A DNA stretch of 64,000 bases from JAGQPD01 sp020426865 (lineage in GTDB: Bacteria > Planctomycetota > Planctomycetia > Pirellulales > Pirellulaceae): assembly GCA_041399065.1 (NCBI GenBank), contig JAWKTN010000004.1:496001-560000 (forward strand), read 5' to 3'. Shown one piece after another: positions 31,448-38,915 of this stretch. How positions within the stretch are numbered: the stretch's first letter is position 1; each line of letters begins with the position of its first letter. A program made the translations under genes and the position numbers. Below the pieces are notes generated by a model. The model was not told the origin of the DNA. It was given only the letters and a program-made list of their open reading frames with translations, and did not search any database.

Positions 31448-32794
31448 TCACGCCAACGAGTGGAAAAGCAAGCCGCTGAGCAGCTTGGGATAGAAGTAGG
31501 TGCTTTTGGCAGGCATCCGCTCGCCGTGCTGGCTGATGGCTCGGATGTGGTCCAAGGTCGCCGGCATCACCAGGGCTGCCAGAGGGAATTCGCCCCCCTG
31601 ACCCAGTTGTCCGGTCGCGTCCCGGCCAACGGTGTCGCCATGATGCAACGCGTCCACCACTTCATGGACGGAGTGCACATACATCGGTTTGGGCAGATTG
31701 CTACTCGCCAGCAGCTCGTCCATGATCAGCCGGTGTAAGATGCTCACTCCCAGTCCATGCCAATCGGCACTATGCTCCGGTGCGAGCTCGGCCACCTTTC
31801 GTCGCCCGGCGTCGTTAATCCTCGCAACTACCCAACGCCGATCTTTGGCGGCGTAGAGCCCGAGGGTCCCTTGCTGGTCTTCGGTCTCAATCTCCTCCCA
31901 GATCGTCGGGGCCAGGTCCGCCCCTTCCCCTGCGATACGGAGCGTAAAGTGATCATGCAAACGTTGTTGCAGGTCGTCCGAGGAAACGGGGGCCAGTCCG
32001 CGGAACAGGCGATGGGTGGGGAGCACAATCATTCCCGGATCGCTCATGCTGACGCACATCATCAAAACAAAGTTAGCAGGATGATCAGCAGAAATCGCGT
32101 GTTGCTGAGTCAGGTCGTCGCGATAGTTGCAGGCGGTTTCATAGCGATGATGACCGTCGGCAATGAAAACCGGTTTCGGGTCCATGATCGCTTGAAGCTT
32201 TGTAATCGTGTTCACATTATCGACTGGCCAGATCCGATGCACAACTCCCAAGTGATCCGTCGCTTCGAGCGGGGTAACGCCAGCGATCGCGTCACTTAAC
32301 AGCGAACGGGCATCATTGTGCTGATCGGGAAACAGGCCGAACACTTGGCTGAGGTTTGTTTTGCAGGCTTGAAATAGTCGCAACCGATCCGCCTTCGCGG
32401 CGGAATGTGTTTCTTCATGCGGGTAGATCTTGCCTTCGCCGAAGCGTTCGAGTCGCACGCGACTCATGAAACCGTGCCGCGTATAAGAACGGCCCGCATG
32501 GGTAAACGTTTGCTCGTACACATAAACACACGGCTGAGCATCTTCCTTGAGCAGGCCTTCACTTCGCCAATTCTTCAGGAACTTGGCGGCCCGGGAATAT
32601 CGGTTGTTCGTGTCGTTGTCGCCTGGTTCCTCGCGATTGAGGATCAGCCGAACGACATTGGCCGGATGGCGTTCGTAAAGTTGTTTTTGCAGCTGGCCGT
32701 CAATGACATCGTAGGGAGGTGCCACGACGTCGCTGAGATTTCCGACATGGCCAAGGTCGTATCGAAGTCCGTGAAATGCTTGGATTTTGGGCAT
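31448..32794 (-). CDS. DUF1015 family protein
   Basis: A 448-residue cytosolic protein. I use the ATG at 32794 (MPKIQAFHGLRYDLG); an upstream start exists but the family begins here. Diagnostic pieces: VVAPPYDVIDGQLQKQLYER, the R-N-V-L-like VVRLILNREEPGD, YVYEQTF, ADGHHRYETA near residue 220 and a C-terminal NxP-like segment. The biochemical function is uncertain; members often lie near SerA/SerC-type genes, which is not the case here. It points away from parA across the parS gap. Confidence 0.9.
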   Translation of the reverse strand: MPKIQAFHGLRYDLGHVGNLSDVVAPPYDVIDGQLQKQLYERHPANVVRLILNREEPGDNDTNNRYSRAAKFLKNWRSEGLLKEDAQPCVYVYEQTFTHAGRSYTRHGFMSRVRLERFGEGKIYPHEETHSAAKADRLRLFQACKTNLSQVFGLFPDQHNDARSLLSDAIAGVTPLEATDHLGVVHRIWPVDNVNTITKLQAIMDPKPVFIADGHHRYETACNYRDDLTQQHAISADHPANFVLMMCVSMSDPGMIVLPTHRLFRGLAPVSSDDLQQRLHDHFTLRIAGEGADLAPTIWEEIETEDQQGTLGLYAAKDRRWVVARINDAGRRKVAELAPEHSADWHGLGVSILHRLIMDELLASSNLPKPMYVHSVHEVVDALHHGDTVGRDATGQLGQGGEFPLAALVMPATLDHIRAISQHGERMPAKSTYFYPKLLSGLLFHSLA

Positions 32795-32928
32795 AGTACG
32801 TAAGAACAAGAGTCTGAATGCTGCGTCGATGTGAGTAACCGGGTGGAGTTCCCCTCAGCATTAGACCGGTAGCTTTGGCTGTTGGCTAGCCCTTTCGGCG
32901 CACGGCAAAGTTGATCGCAAGTTGCCAT

Positions 32929-32966
32929 AAAAAAAGGCCGGCCAAGCGTTGGTGCTCGACTGGCCG
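32929..32966 (-). terminator. Rho-independent terminator of ahcY
   Basis: On the minus strand CGGCCA...TGGCCG closes a long loop and is followed by GCC and seven T's (32935-32929), about 50 nt beyond the ahcY stop. Confidence 0.7.
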
Positions 32967-33012
32967 CGTTCGGGTTTTGTCATTTCCCGGGCCGGAACCA
33001 ATCCATTTTCGA

Positions 33013-34326
33013 TCAATACCGGTAATGGTCTGGCTTATAGGGCCCTTCCACGGGAATGCCCAGGTACTGGGCTTGCTTTTCGGTAAGTTTTGTCATGCGG
33101 ACACCTAATTGCGGCAAATGCAAGCGGGCGACTTCCTCATCCAGTTGCTTGGGCAGTACGTGGACGCCGAGGGGATAATTCTCGGTTTCGGTCCACAAGG
33201 CAATCTGTGCCAGAACCTGATTGGTAAATGAGGCTGACATCACAAAGGAGGGATGGCCGGTCGCGCAACCCAGGTTGACGAGGCGTCCTTCGGCCAACAC
33301 GATGATCGAGTGCCCATCGGGGAACGTGAAGCGATCGACTTGCGGTTTGATCTCTTGACGTTTGACGTCCTTTTGCGATTTGAGCCAGGCCATATCGATT
33401 TCGAGGTCGAAGTGGCCAATGTTGCAGACGATCGCATCGTTCTTCATCGCCTGCATGTGTTGTCCCAGAATGATATCCCGGTTCCCCGTTGCGGTGACAA
33501 AAATATTGCCTTCCTTAACCGCCTCTTCCATCGTGGTGACTTCAAATCCTTCCATGGCAGCTTGAAGGGCATTGATGGGGTCAATTTCGGTGATGAGCAC
33601 ACGCGCGCCGTAGCGTTGCATGGAGTGGGCACATCCTTTACCGACATCGCCATATCCAGCGACGACCACGACCTTGCCCGCCACCATGATGTCGGTGGCC
33701 CGCTTGATGCCATCGGCGAGCGATTCGCGGCAGCCATACAAGTTGTCGAACTTGCTCTTGGTGACCGAGTCATTCACATTGATGGCGGGGACCTTCAATT
33801 CGCCGCGTTCGTGCATTTGATAGAGGCGGTGCACACCTGTCGTGGTTTCTTCGGAAAGTCCGCGGATATCGTCGAGCAATTCCGGGAACCGTTGATGGAC
33901 CATGGCCGTCAGGTCACCACCATCATCGAGAATCAGATTCAAAGGCTTTCCGTCAGGAAAAAAAAGCGTCTGTTCGATGCACCAGTCGAATTCCGCTTCG
34001 GTCTCCCCTTTCCATGCATAGACCGGAATCCCAGCCTTGGCGATCGCGGCTGCCGCATGGTCTTGCGTCGAGAAAATGTTGCAACTGCTCCAGGTGACCT
34101 CAGCACCCAGTTCCACGAGCGTCTCGATAAGCACCGCCGTTTGAATAGTCATATGGAGACAACCGGCGATTCGGGCACCCTTGAGCGGCTTGATCGTTCC
34201 GTACTTCGTACGTAGGGCCATCAAGCCAGGCATTTCATTTTCCGCAAGCATAATCTCGCGGCGTCCAAAATCGGCCAGTGACATGTCTTTGACTTTATAG
34301 GGAACTCTTGTTTCGACTTGGGACAC
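33013..34326 (-). CDS. ahcY: Adenosylhomocysteinase (SAH hydrolase)
   Basis: Hydrolyses S-adenosylhomocysteine to adenosine and homocysteine, clearing the inhibitor made by methyltransferases. 437 residues, normal length. Visible: CLHMTIQTAVLIETL and WSSCNIFSTQDH (substrate region), DDGGDLT, NVNDSVTKSKFDN with the catalytic Lys/Asp, the NAD site VAGYGDVGKGCA, and the C-terminal KPDHYRY needed for NAD binding. The start is a GTG at 34326 with GGAG 10 nt ahead. I saw no recognisable SAH riboswitch in the leader. Confidence 0.97.
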   Translation of the reverse strand: MSQVETRVPYKVKDMSLADFGRREIMLAENEMPGLMALRTKYGTIKPLKGARIAGCLHMTIQTAVLIETLVELGAEVTWSSCNIFSTQDHAAAAIAKAGIPVYAWKGETEAEFDWCIEQTLFFPDGKPLNLILDDGGDLTAMVHQRFPELLDDIRGLSEETTTGVHRLYQMHERGELKVPAINVNDSVTKSKFDNLYGCRESLADGIKRATDIMVAGKVVVVAGYGDVGKGCAHSMQRYGARVLITEIDPINALQAAMEGFEVTTMEEAVKEGNIFVTATGNRDIILGQHMQAMKNDAIVCNIGHFDLEIDMAWLKSQKDVKRQEIKPQVDRFTFPDGHSIIVLAEGRLVNLGCATGHPSFVMSASFTNQVLAQIALWTETENYPLGVHVLPKQLDEEVARLHLPQLGVRMTKLTEKQAQYLGIPVEGPYKPDHYRY

Positions 34327-34434
34327 GAACGCTATCTCCTACCAGAAACTAGTGAACAAAAATGGATCTCCCGGTTGGACCCGGATCATCCCGTATTGGC
34401 TCGTCGCTACCGAACTCGTCGAACCGAGTTTACC

Positions 34435-35109
34435 CTATTTTGCTGGGTTTGTCGCCCAGGCAAGCTGCGCTTCGCTTACAAACTGTCGCATTTTTTCTGG
34501 ATCTTTTCGAGCGACATCTGACTCAACGCCACTGGCCGTGTCCACGCCGTCTGGGCGAGCTAACGAAATCGCCTGCGCGACATTCTCCGCCGTCAAACCG
34601 CCGGCCAACAGTAAGGGGAGGCCCGCCAACGCGTCACGGTGTTCGACCAACGCCTGCCAATTCGCCACGTGCCCCGTTCCGCCGTATTGCCCCGGCTGAT
34701 AGGCATCCACGAGTACCGCGTCCGGGAGACAATCCAGTTGGCGGCACTGCTCCAAATACGTACGGACCGACGACAAATCGGGATCGCGAGCCCGGAAAGC
34801 TCGGATCACACGGAGGCCGTTCAGCCGACCAATAAACGCCGCCGGTTCGTCGCCGTGCAACTGGACGGCGTCCAATCCGATTGCGTCGGAAGTGTGGCGA
34901 ACCACGTCAACCCCTGCGTTGACGAAAACGCCAATTCGTAGAATCCCCGAGGGCACAGCATCGGAAATCAACCGGGCCGTGTCGAGATCCACAGATCGGG
35001 GGCTCTTTTCATAGAAATTCAACCCCACCGCGTCCGCACCAGCTGCCGCTGCCGCCGCTACGTCCGCGACACTTGTAATTCCGCAAAACTTTATTCGAAA
35101 CACGTCCAC
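34435..35109 (-). CDS. trpF: Phosphoribosylanthranilate isomerase
   Basis: Converts phosphoribosylanthranilate to CdRP in tryptophan synthesis. 224 residues of TIM barrel: IKFCGITSVADVAAA with the catalytic Cys, GLNFYEKSPRSVD, GVFVNAGVDVV, DAVQLHGDE, VLVDAY, LLAGGLTAENVAQAI and DTASGVES at the phosphate-binding end. The catalytic Asp lies in VDAYQPGQYGGTGH. Start is a GTG at 35109. No other trp gene is adjacent. Confidence 0.95.
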   Translation of the reverse strand: MDVFRIKFCGITSVADVAAAAAAGADAVGLNFYEKSPRSVDLDTARLISDAVPSGILRIGVFVNAGVDVVRHTSDAIGLDAVQLHGDEPAAFIGRLNGLRVIRAFRARDPDLSSVRTYLEQCRQLDCLPDAVLVDAYQPGQYGGTGHVANWQALVEHRDALAGLPLLLAGGLTAENVAQAISLARPDGVDTASGVESDVARKDPEKMRQFVSEAQLAWATNPAK

Positions 35110-35133
35110 GCATTCCCCGGTACTTCCACGGAC

Positions 35134-35177
35134 CAGTTGGGTAGCTTTTTGCCAACTGGGGACAGTTGGGTAGCTTT
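35134..35177. repeat. Inverted and direct repeat in the trpF-wzz divergent region
   Basis: AGTTGGGTAGCTTT occurs at 35135-35148 and again at 35164-35177. The first copy also forms a stem CCAGTTGG/CCAACTGG (35134-35141 with 35151-35158). Possible operator or recent local duplication. Confidence 0.5.
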
Positions 35178-35328
35178 ACGTTATACCATCACTGCTGTCA
35201 GACTCTCACCCCAAATTGCTTGCCACGCATAATAACCGCTACGATTCCCCTAACTGGATTCAAGGCGGTTGCTTGACTTCGTCGATGACGAGAATGGACG
35301 ATCATCGGCGCAGATTCCGCGCGGGTAC

Positions 35329-36930
35329 ATGGCGAACGGAGTTTCCGTGTTAGAGCAGCGTTTAGGAGCGAAAGAACGGCTGGACGTTCAGAGTGCTAGA
35401 GGCCGCTGGAAAGCCCTCTATGCATTCTGCGTGGTTGCGCTGGCCGTGTTCATGATCGGCTTGGCTTATCTCCGGCCGCCGGTGATTGGATACTCTGCTC
35501 AGGCCGATCTGCTCTACCGGGGCAGCAAACAGGAGGTTCGCGCCGATGCGCTACGTCAACTGCTGACCGAGGAGCAAGTGCGATATCGCGTCGCTGAAGT
35601 CCTAAGTGGAATGGAAGGTGTTGTTCCAGCACCAGGAGCACCCGCTAATCGGGTTACGTTTGACCAATGGCAGAAGCGAGTTGACCATCACTTGTTGGTA
35701 GCGGTTCGTCCCTCGCCCGGCAGTTCGTATCAGGTCGCGGTCGGCTGGGTTGGCGAGACCCCCAAACAGGCTCTTGCTGCCGCGGAAGTGTGCTGCTCGC
35801 AACTAATCTCAGCACATGTTGCGATACCGAATGCCGACAAGTTGACCAAGCAGCGCGACGATCTGCAGGGGAGATGGCAAGACAGCACGGCACAATTGGG
35901 TCTGGCACGCAATGCTCGCGACACATACCTCGAAGAGGAACTCGACCGACGGCGAAAGAAAAGTGAGGCGGAAGCGGCCCGATCGCGTGCCGCGATGGAA
36001 GAACAACGACGAATGGATCGGCAACGTGAAGACCAGGCCCGCCAGGCGGAGCGGTTGCGTACGGATTCCCGTCCGGCGGAGAATGCAGAGCTGCTAGCAG
36101 AAATTCGCGCAGCGACCGACAAAGTTGTTCGCCAGCGGGAAGCGCTGCAACAAATGTTGGAAACACGTACCAGCGAGCATCCTGAGATTATGTCGCATCA
36201 AACCCGACTCAATGAGTCCGAGGAACACCTGCGACGATTGAAAGCGATGGCGGCACGTGCAGTTCCGTCGTTCGACGTGGAACAGCCGGATACGCCTCCG
36301 ACGAGTCTCGGCACGCCCAACACTTTGTCCGGCAGCGAAGATGTTGGCACGTTTTCGAAAGAATTTGACGCGGCGGCGGTGCGCAACGAGATTCGCTTTA
36401 GCGATCGGTATCAGTCACTTCAGCAGCATGTGCAAACGCTCGAGTCATCGGTTCGTAAACTGGAAAATGAATTGCAGGAGATGCCTACGGACGGTCAGTT
36501 GTCGCAGGGCACCGTGGAGCTCATCACGCCGGTTCGGATCACGACCAAACACTATGGTGGTTATGGGTGGGGCGATTTAGCGACGTTGGTCCTGCTCGCC
36601 TCGGTGTCCGGTGCCGGCGTCGTTGTCGGGGGCAAGCAAATCACCAAGCGCGCGACTTGGGGGAATGTGGAAGATGTGCGTCGTTCCCTCCCGTTAACCG
36701 TTGTCGCGGCCGTTTCTGCCGGCCTAGCGAGCCCAGCACGAGAGACGGTCATTGTGATCCCTGGATGGGTCCGGTGGGCCACGCGCGCTGGCGAGTCTGT
36801 CTTAATCATGATGGCGGGATTGCTGCTGGTCGTGATTTTTGCCAACCAGAACATTGCGGCACAGATGGCTCGCGAGCCGTTCGCGGCATTTTCCATTGCC
36901 GTCGATCAACTGACGCAATGGTTACTTTGA
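35329..36930 (+). CDS. Wzz-like polysaccharide chain-length determinant/co-polymerase
   Basis: A 533-residue protein (ATG 35329; a TTG at 35269 is possible). TM1 lies at about residues 27-50, a long periplasmic segment with a strongly charged coiled coil follows (LEEELDRRRKKSEAEAARSR, then MEEQRRMDRQREDQARQAER), and two C-terminal hydrophobic segments (about 415-435 and 480-508). The first periplasmic part (ADLLYRGSKQEVRADALRQL) is Wzz-like. Together with the next two genes it matches the chain-length / ExeA-type ATPase / CpsD order known from XrtA-type exopolysaccharide loci. No kinase is fused. Confidence 0.75.
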   Translation: MANGVSVLEQRLGAKERLDVQSARGRWKALYAFCVVALAVFMIGLAYLRPPVIGYSAQADLLYRGSKQEVRADALRQLLTEEQVRYRVAEVLSGMEGVVPAPGAPANRVTFDQWQKRVDHHLLVAVRPSPGSSYQVAVGWVGETPKQALAAAEVCCSQLISAHVAIPNADKLTKQRDDLQGRWQDSTAQLGLARNARDTYLEEELDRRRKKSEAEAARSRAAMEEQRRMDRQREDQARQAERLRTDSRPAENAELLAEIRAATDKVVRQREALQQMLETRTSEHPEIMSHQTRLNESEEHLRRLKAMAARAVPSFDVEQPDTPPTSLGTPNTLSGSEDVGTFSKEFDAAAVRNEIRFSDRYQSLQQHVQTLESSVRKLENELQEMPTDGQLSQGTVELITPVRITTKHYGGYGWGDLATLVLLASVSGAGVVVGGKQITKRATWGNVEDVRRSLPLTVVAAVSAGLASPARETVIVIPGWVRWATRAGESVLIMMAGLLLVVIFANQNIAAQMAREPFAAFSIAVDQLTQWLL

Positions 36931-36991
36931 CGTGGAGTTGGTATCCGCGCGCCCCAACAAGGTGTAATCGGAGCATGAAAGGAAGTTCGTG

Positions 36992-38857
36992 ATGAATTAC
37001 AACAGCTGGTTTGGGTTCGCGTATCAACCCTTTGCGGCTGCGCCGCGGCTGGAGGCCTATTTTCCTGGGCAGGCGGCGGAAGTGGCGCGACAATCGATGG
37101 AACGATGCGTCGAACGCGGTGCCGGCCCAGCGCTGCTGGTCGGCGGGCCAGGGACGGGAAAGACGATGATATGTCATAAGATGGCGGAGCATTTCCGCTG
37201 CCTGACCGACGTCGTTATGATCCACGGTGCCGCAATCTACTCGCGCCGCGGTTTGTGGCAATCCATACTGTTTGAATTGGGCATGCCTTACCGTGCGATG
37301 GAAGAAGTCGAAATGCGTCTAGCATTGGTCGACCACTTGATCGGCCGCGGCGCAAATGCACCAGGAATGTTGCTGATCGTTGACGAAGCACATGCTTTGA
37401 TCCCTTCCCTGTTCGATGAAATTCGTGTTCTCACCAACCTTGTGCGAGACGGTAAGTGGCTTGTAAATGCCATTGTTGCCGGTAATACCACGTTGGAAGA
37501 AGTCACCGCTTCGCCCCGATTGAGCTCATTTGAACAGCAGATCGCCGCTCGCTGCTACTTACGACCGTTCCGCCGAGAAGAAACGTTTGCCTATCTGAAG
37601 TTTCAACTGGAACGTGCCGGAGCAGATGTCGACACGGTCTTCGCCGACCAGTCGGTCGAGACCGTCTATCGACTTTGCCAGGGGATTCCACGTCTTATCA
37701 ATCAATTGTGCGATCATGCATTGATGTTGGCTTGGGTTGGAGGTCGCAGAACGATTGACCGCCACGGTGTCGAAGAAGCTTGGCGCGATCTCCAACAATT
37801 GCCCGCCGCCAATTCACCCGATCATTCTCTGCCCAATGTCGCCGTTTCAAATGTCGCCGTTTCAAATGTTGTCGAATTCGGTGCGTTGGAAGAATCCGTA
37901 GCGAGAACTACGAATTCGCTTCCCCATGCGGACGGGGCAACCGACGGGCGGCAATTTTCGGCACAGCCAACCGCAAATCATCCAACCAGTTTGCTCGACG
38001 ACGTGTGGTCCGATTCTGAATACCAGCTGGTGCCCGAAGACCGCCCGAGTGACCCCGCCAATCAGCTTGATGAGCTTGATCGGCTTGATGATTGGCCCGG
38101 CCAGCCAGATCAGCCAGGCCAGGGCAGCGACTTGCCAAGCCACATGGGGCTGCGCGACCCCGAATCGCAGCTGGATGAGATCGAGCACCAACTGTCGGCC
38201 GTGGCAACGGACCACGCGCACGACGACGACCTTCTCGACAATTCTTCAGTTTCAATTTCTAATTCCATCACGGACGCATGTGAGGCATCATCTATTGGCG
38301 GCGTACATTTCAATCCGTTGGCAGACGGTGAGGCTGCATGTGAGGCGAATGACCGAACTGCCGCGAACTTGGATACCATTGGACCATGCCGCGGTGCTGG
38401 CACTTGCGATCCGTTCCACGAGACATTCGACGACGAAGAAGAGTTAGTGCTTGACGTTTTTGCCAGTGGTCGTAACAGCCTCGCGGTGCGCCAGTCACAG
38501 CTTCCGGCGGACAACCGACAACTCATGGAGACGCTGCTCGACGCGCACACCGTAGCCGACGCATTTGATGACGCGTTACGGCAACAACGCTCCCATGATA
38601 CTCCGCCTGAGCAAGACGAAACACCGGACCCGTTCGAGGTTGCCGACACCAAAGTCGCCGAAGACCAGGTCGTTACAATCACCTGGGATCCAGGCACGGT
38701 GCAAGCGGTATCCGACGATTCGTCAGAGCCACAGCAGCGGTACGATAGAAACGACTGGTATTCGCGGCAGCAAGTTGGTCCCCAGGTTGGATTGCGTTCG
38801 CGGCGATCTCCGATTTTCGGGCACCTTTTCACGAAGGTGCGACAGGCCCGCGATTAG
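36992..38857 (+). CDS. ExeA/GspA-like AAA ATPase with long acidic tail
   Basis: A 621-residue protein. The first 270 residues are an AAA ATPase of the ExeA type: start motif MNYNSWFGFAYQPFAAAP, Walker A GGPGTGKT (51-58), Walker B LLIVDEAHAL (127-136), sensor region IVAGNTTLEEV and the GIPRLINQLCDHALMLA helix typical of these proteins. The remaining 350 residues are acidic and low-complexity (DDWPGQPDQPGQ, HAHDDDLLDN) and probably disordered. The ATG 36992 follows GGAAG. In exopolysaccharide loci such ATPases accompany Wzz and CpsD; a role in export or assembly is inferred. Confidence 0.85.
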   Translation: MNYNSWFGFAYQPFAAAPRLEAYFPGQAAEVARQSMERCVERGAGPALLVGGPGTGKTMICHKMAEHFRCLTDVVMIHGAAIYSRRGLWQSILFELGMPYRAMEEVEMRLALVDHLIGRGANAPGMLLIVDEAHALIPSLFDEIRVLTNLVRDGKWLVNAIVAGNTTLEEVTASPRLSSFEQQIAARCYLRPFRREETFAYLKFQLERAGADVDTVFADQSVETVYRLCQGIPRLINQLCDHALMLAWVGGRRTIDRHGVEEAWRDLQQLPAANSPDHSLPNVAVSNVAVSNVVEFGALEESVARTTNSLPHADGATDGRQFSAQPTANHPTSLLDDVWSDSEYQLVPEDRPSDPANQLDELDRLDDWPGQPDQPGQGSDLPSHMGLRDPESQLDEIEHQLSAVATDHAHDDDLLDNSSVSISNSITDACEASSIGGVHFNPLADGEAACEANDRTAANLDTIGPCRGAGTCDPFHETFDDEEELVLDVFASGRNSLAVRQSQLPADNRQLMETLLDAHTVADAFDDALRQQRSHDTPPEQDETPDPFEVADTKVAEDQVVTITWDPGTVQAVSDDSSEPQQRYDRNDWYSRQQVGPQVGLRSRRSPIFGHLFTKVRQARD

Positions 38858-38915
38858 TCGTCGGTGCTCGTATTGTGAACTGTCAAACGCAATTCGTTTG
38901 AGAAAGATCAGTCCT

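Noticed and set aside
33253..34215. 320-residue open frame antisense to ahcY
   Set aside because: Mirror of a strongly coding gene; ahcY motifs fill the other strand.
34327..34434. SAH riboswitch before ahcY
   Set aside because: The leader has a short CCGG/CCGG pairing but I could not find the conserved SAH riboswitch core.
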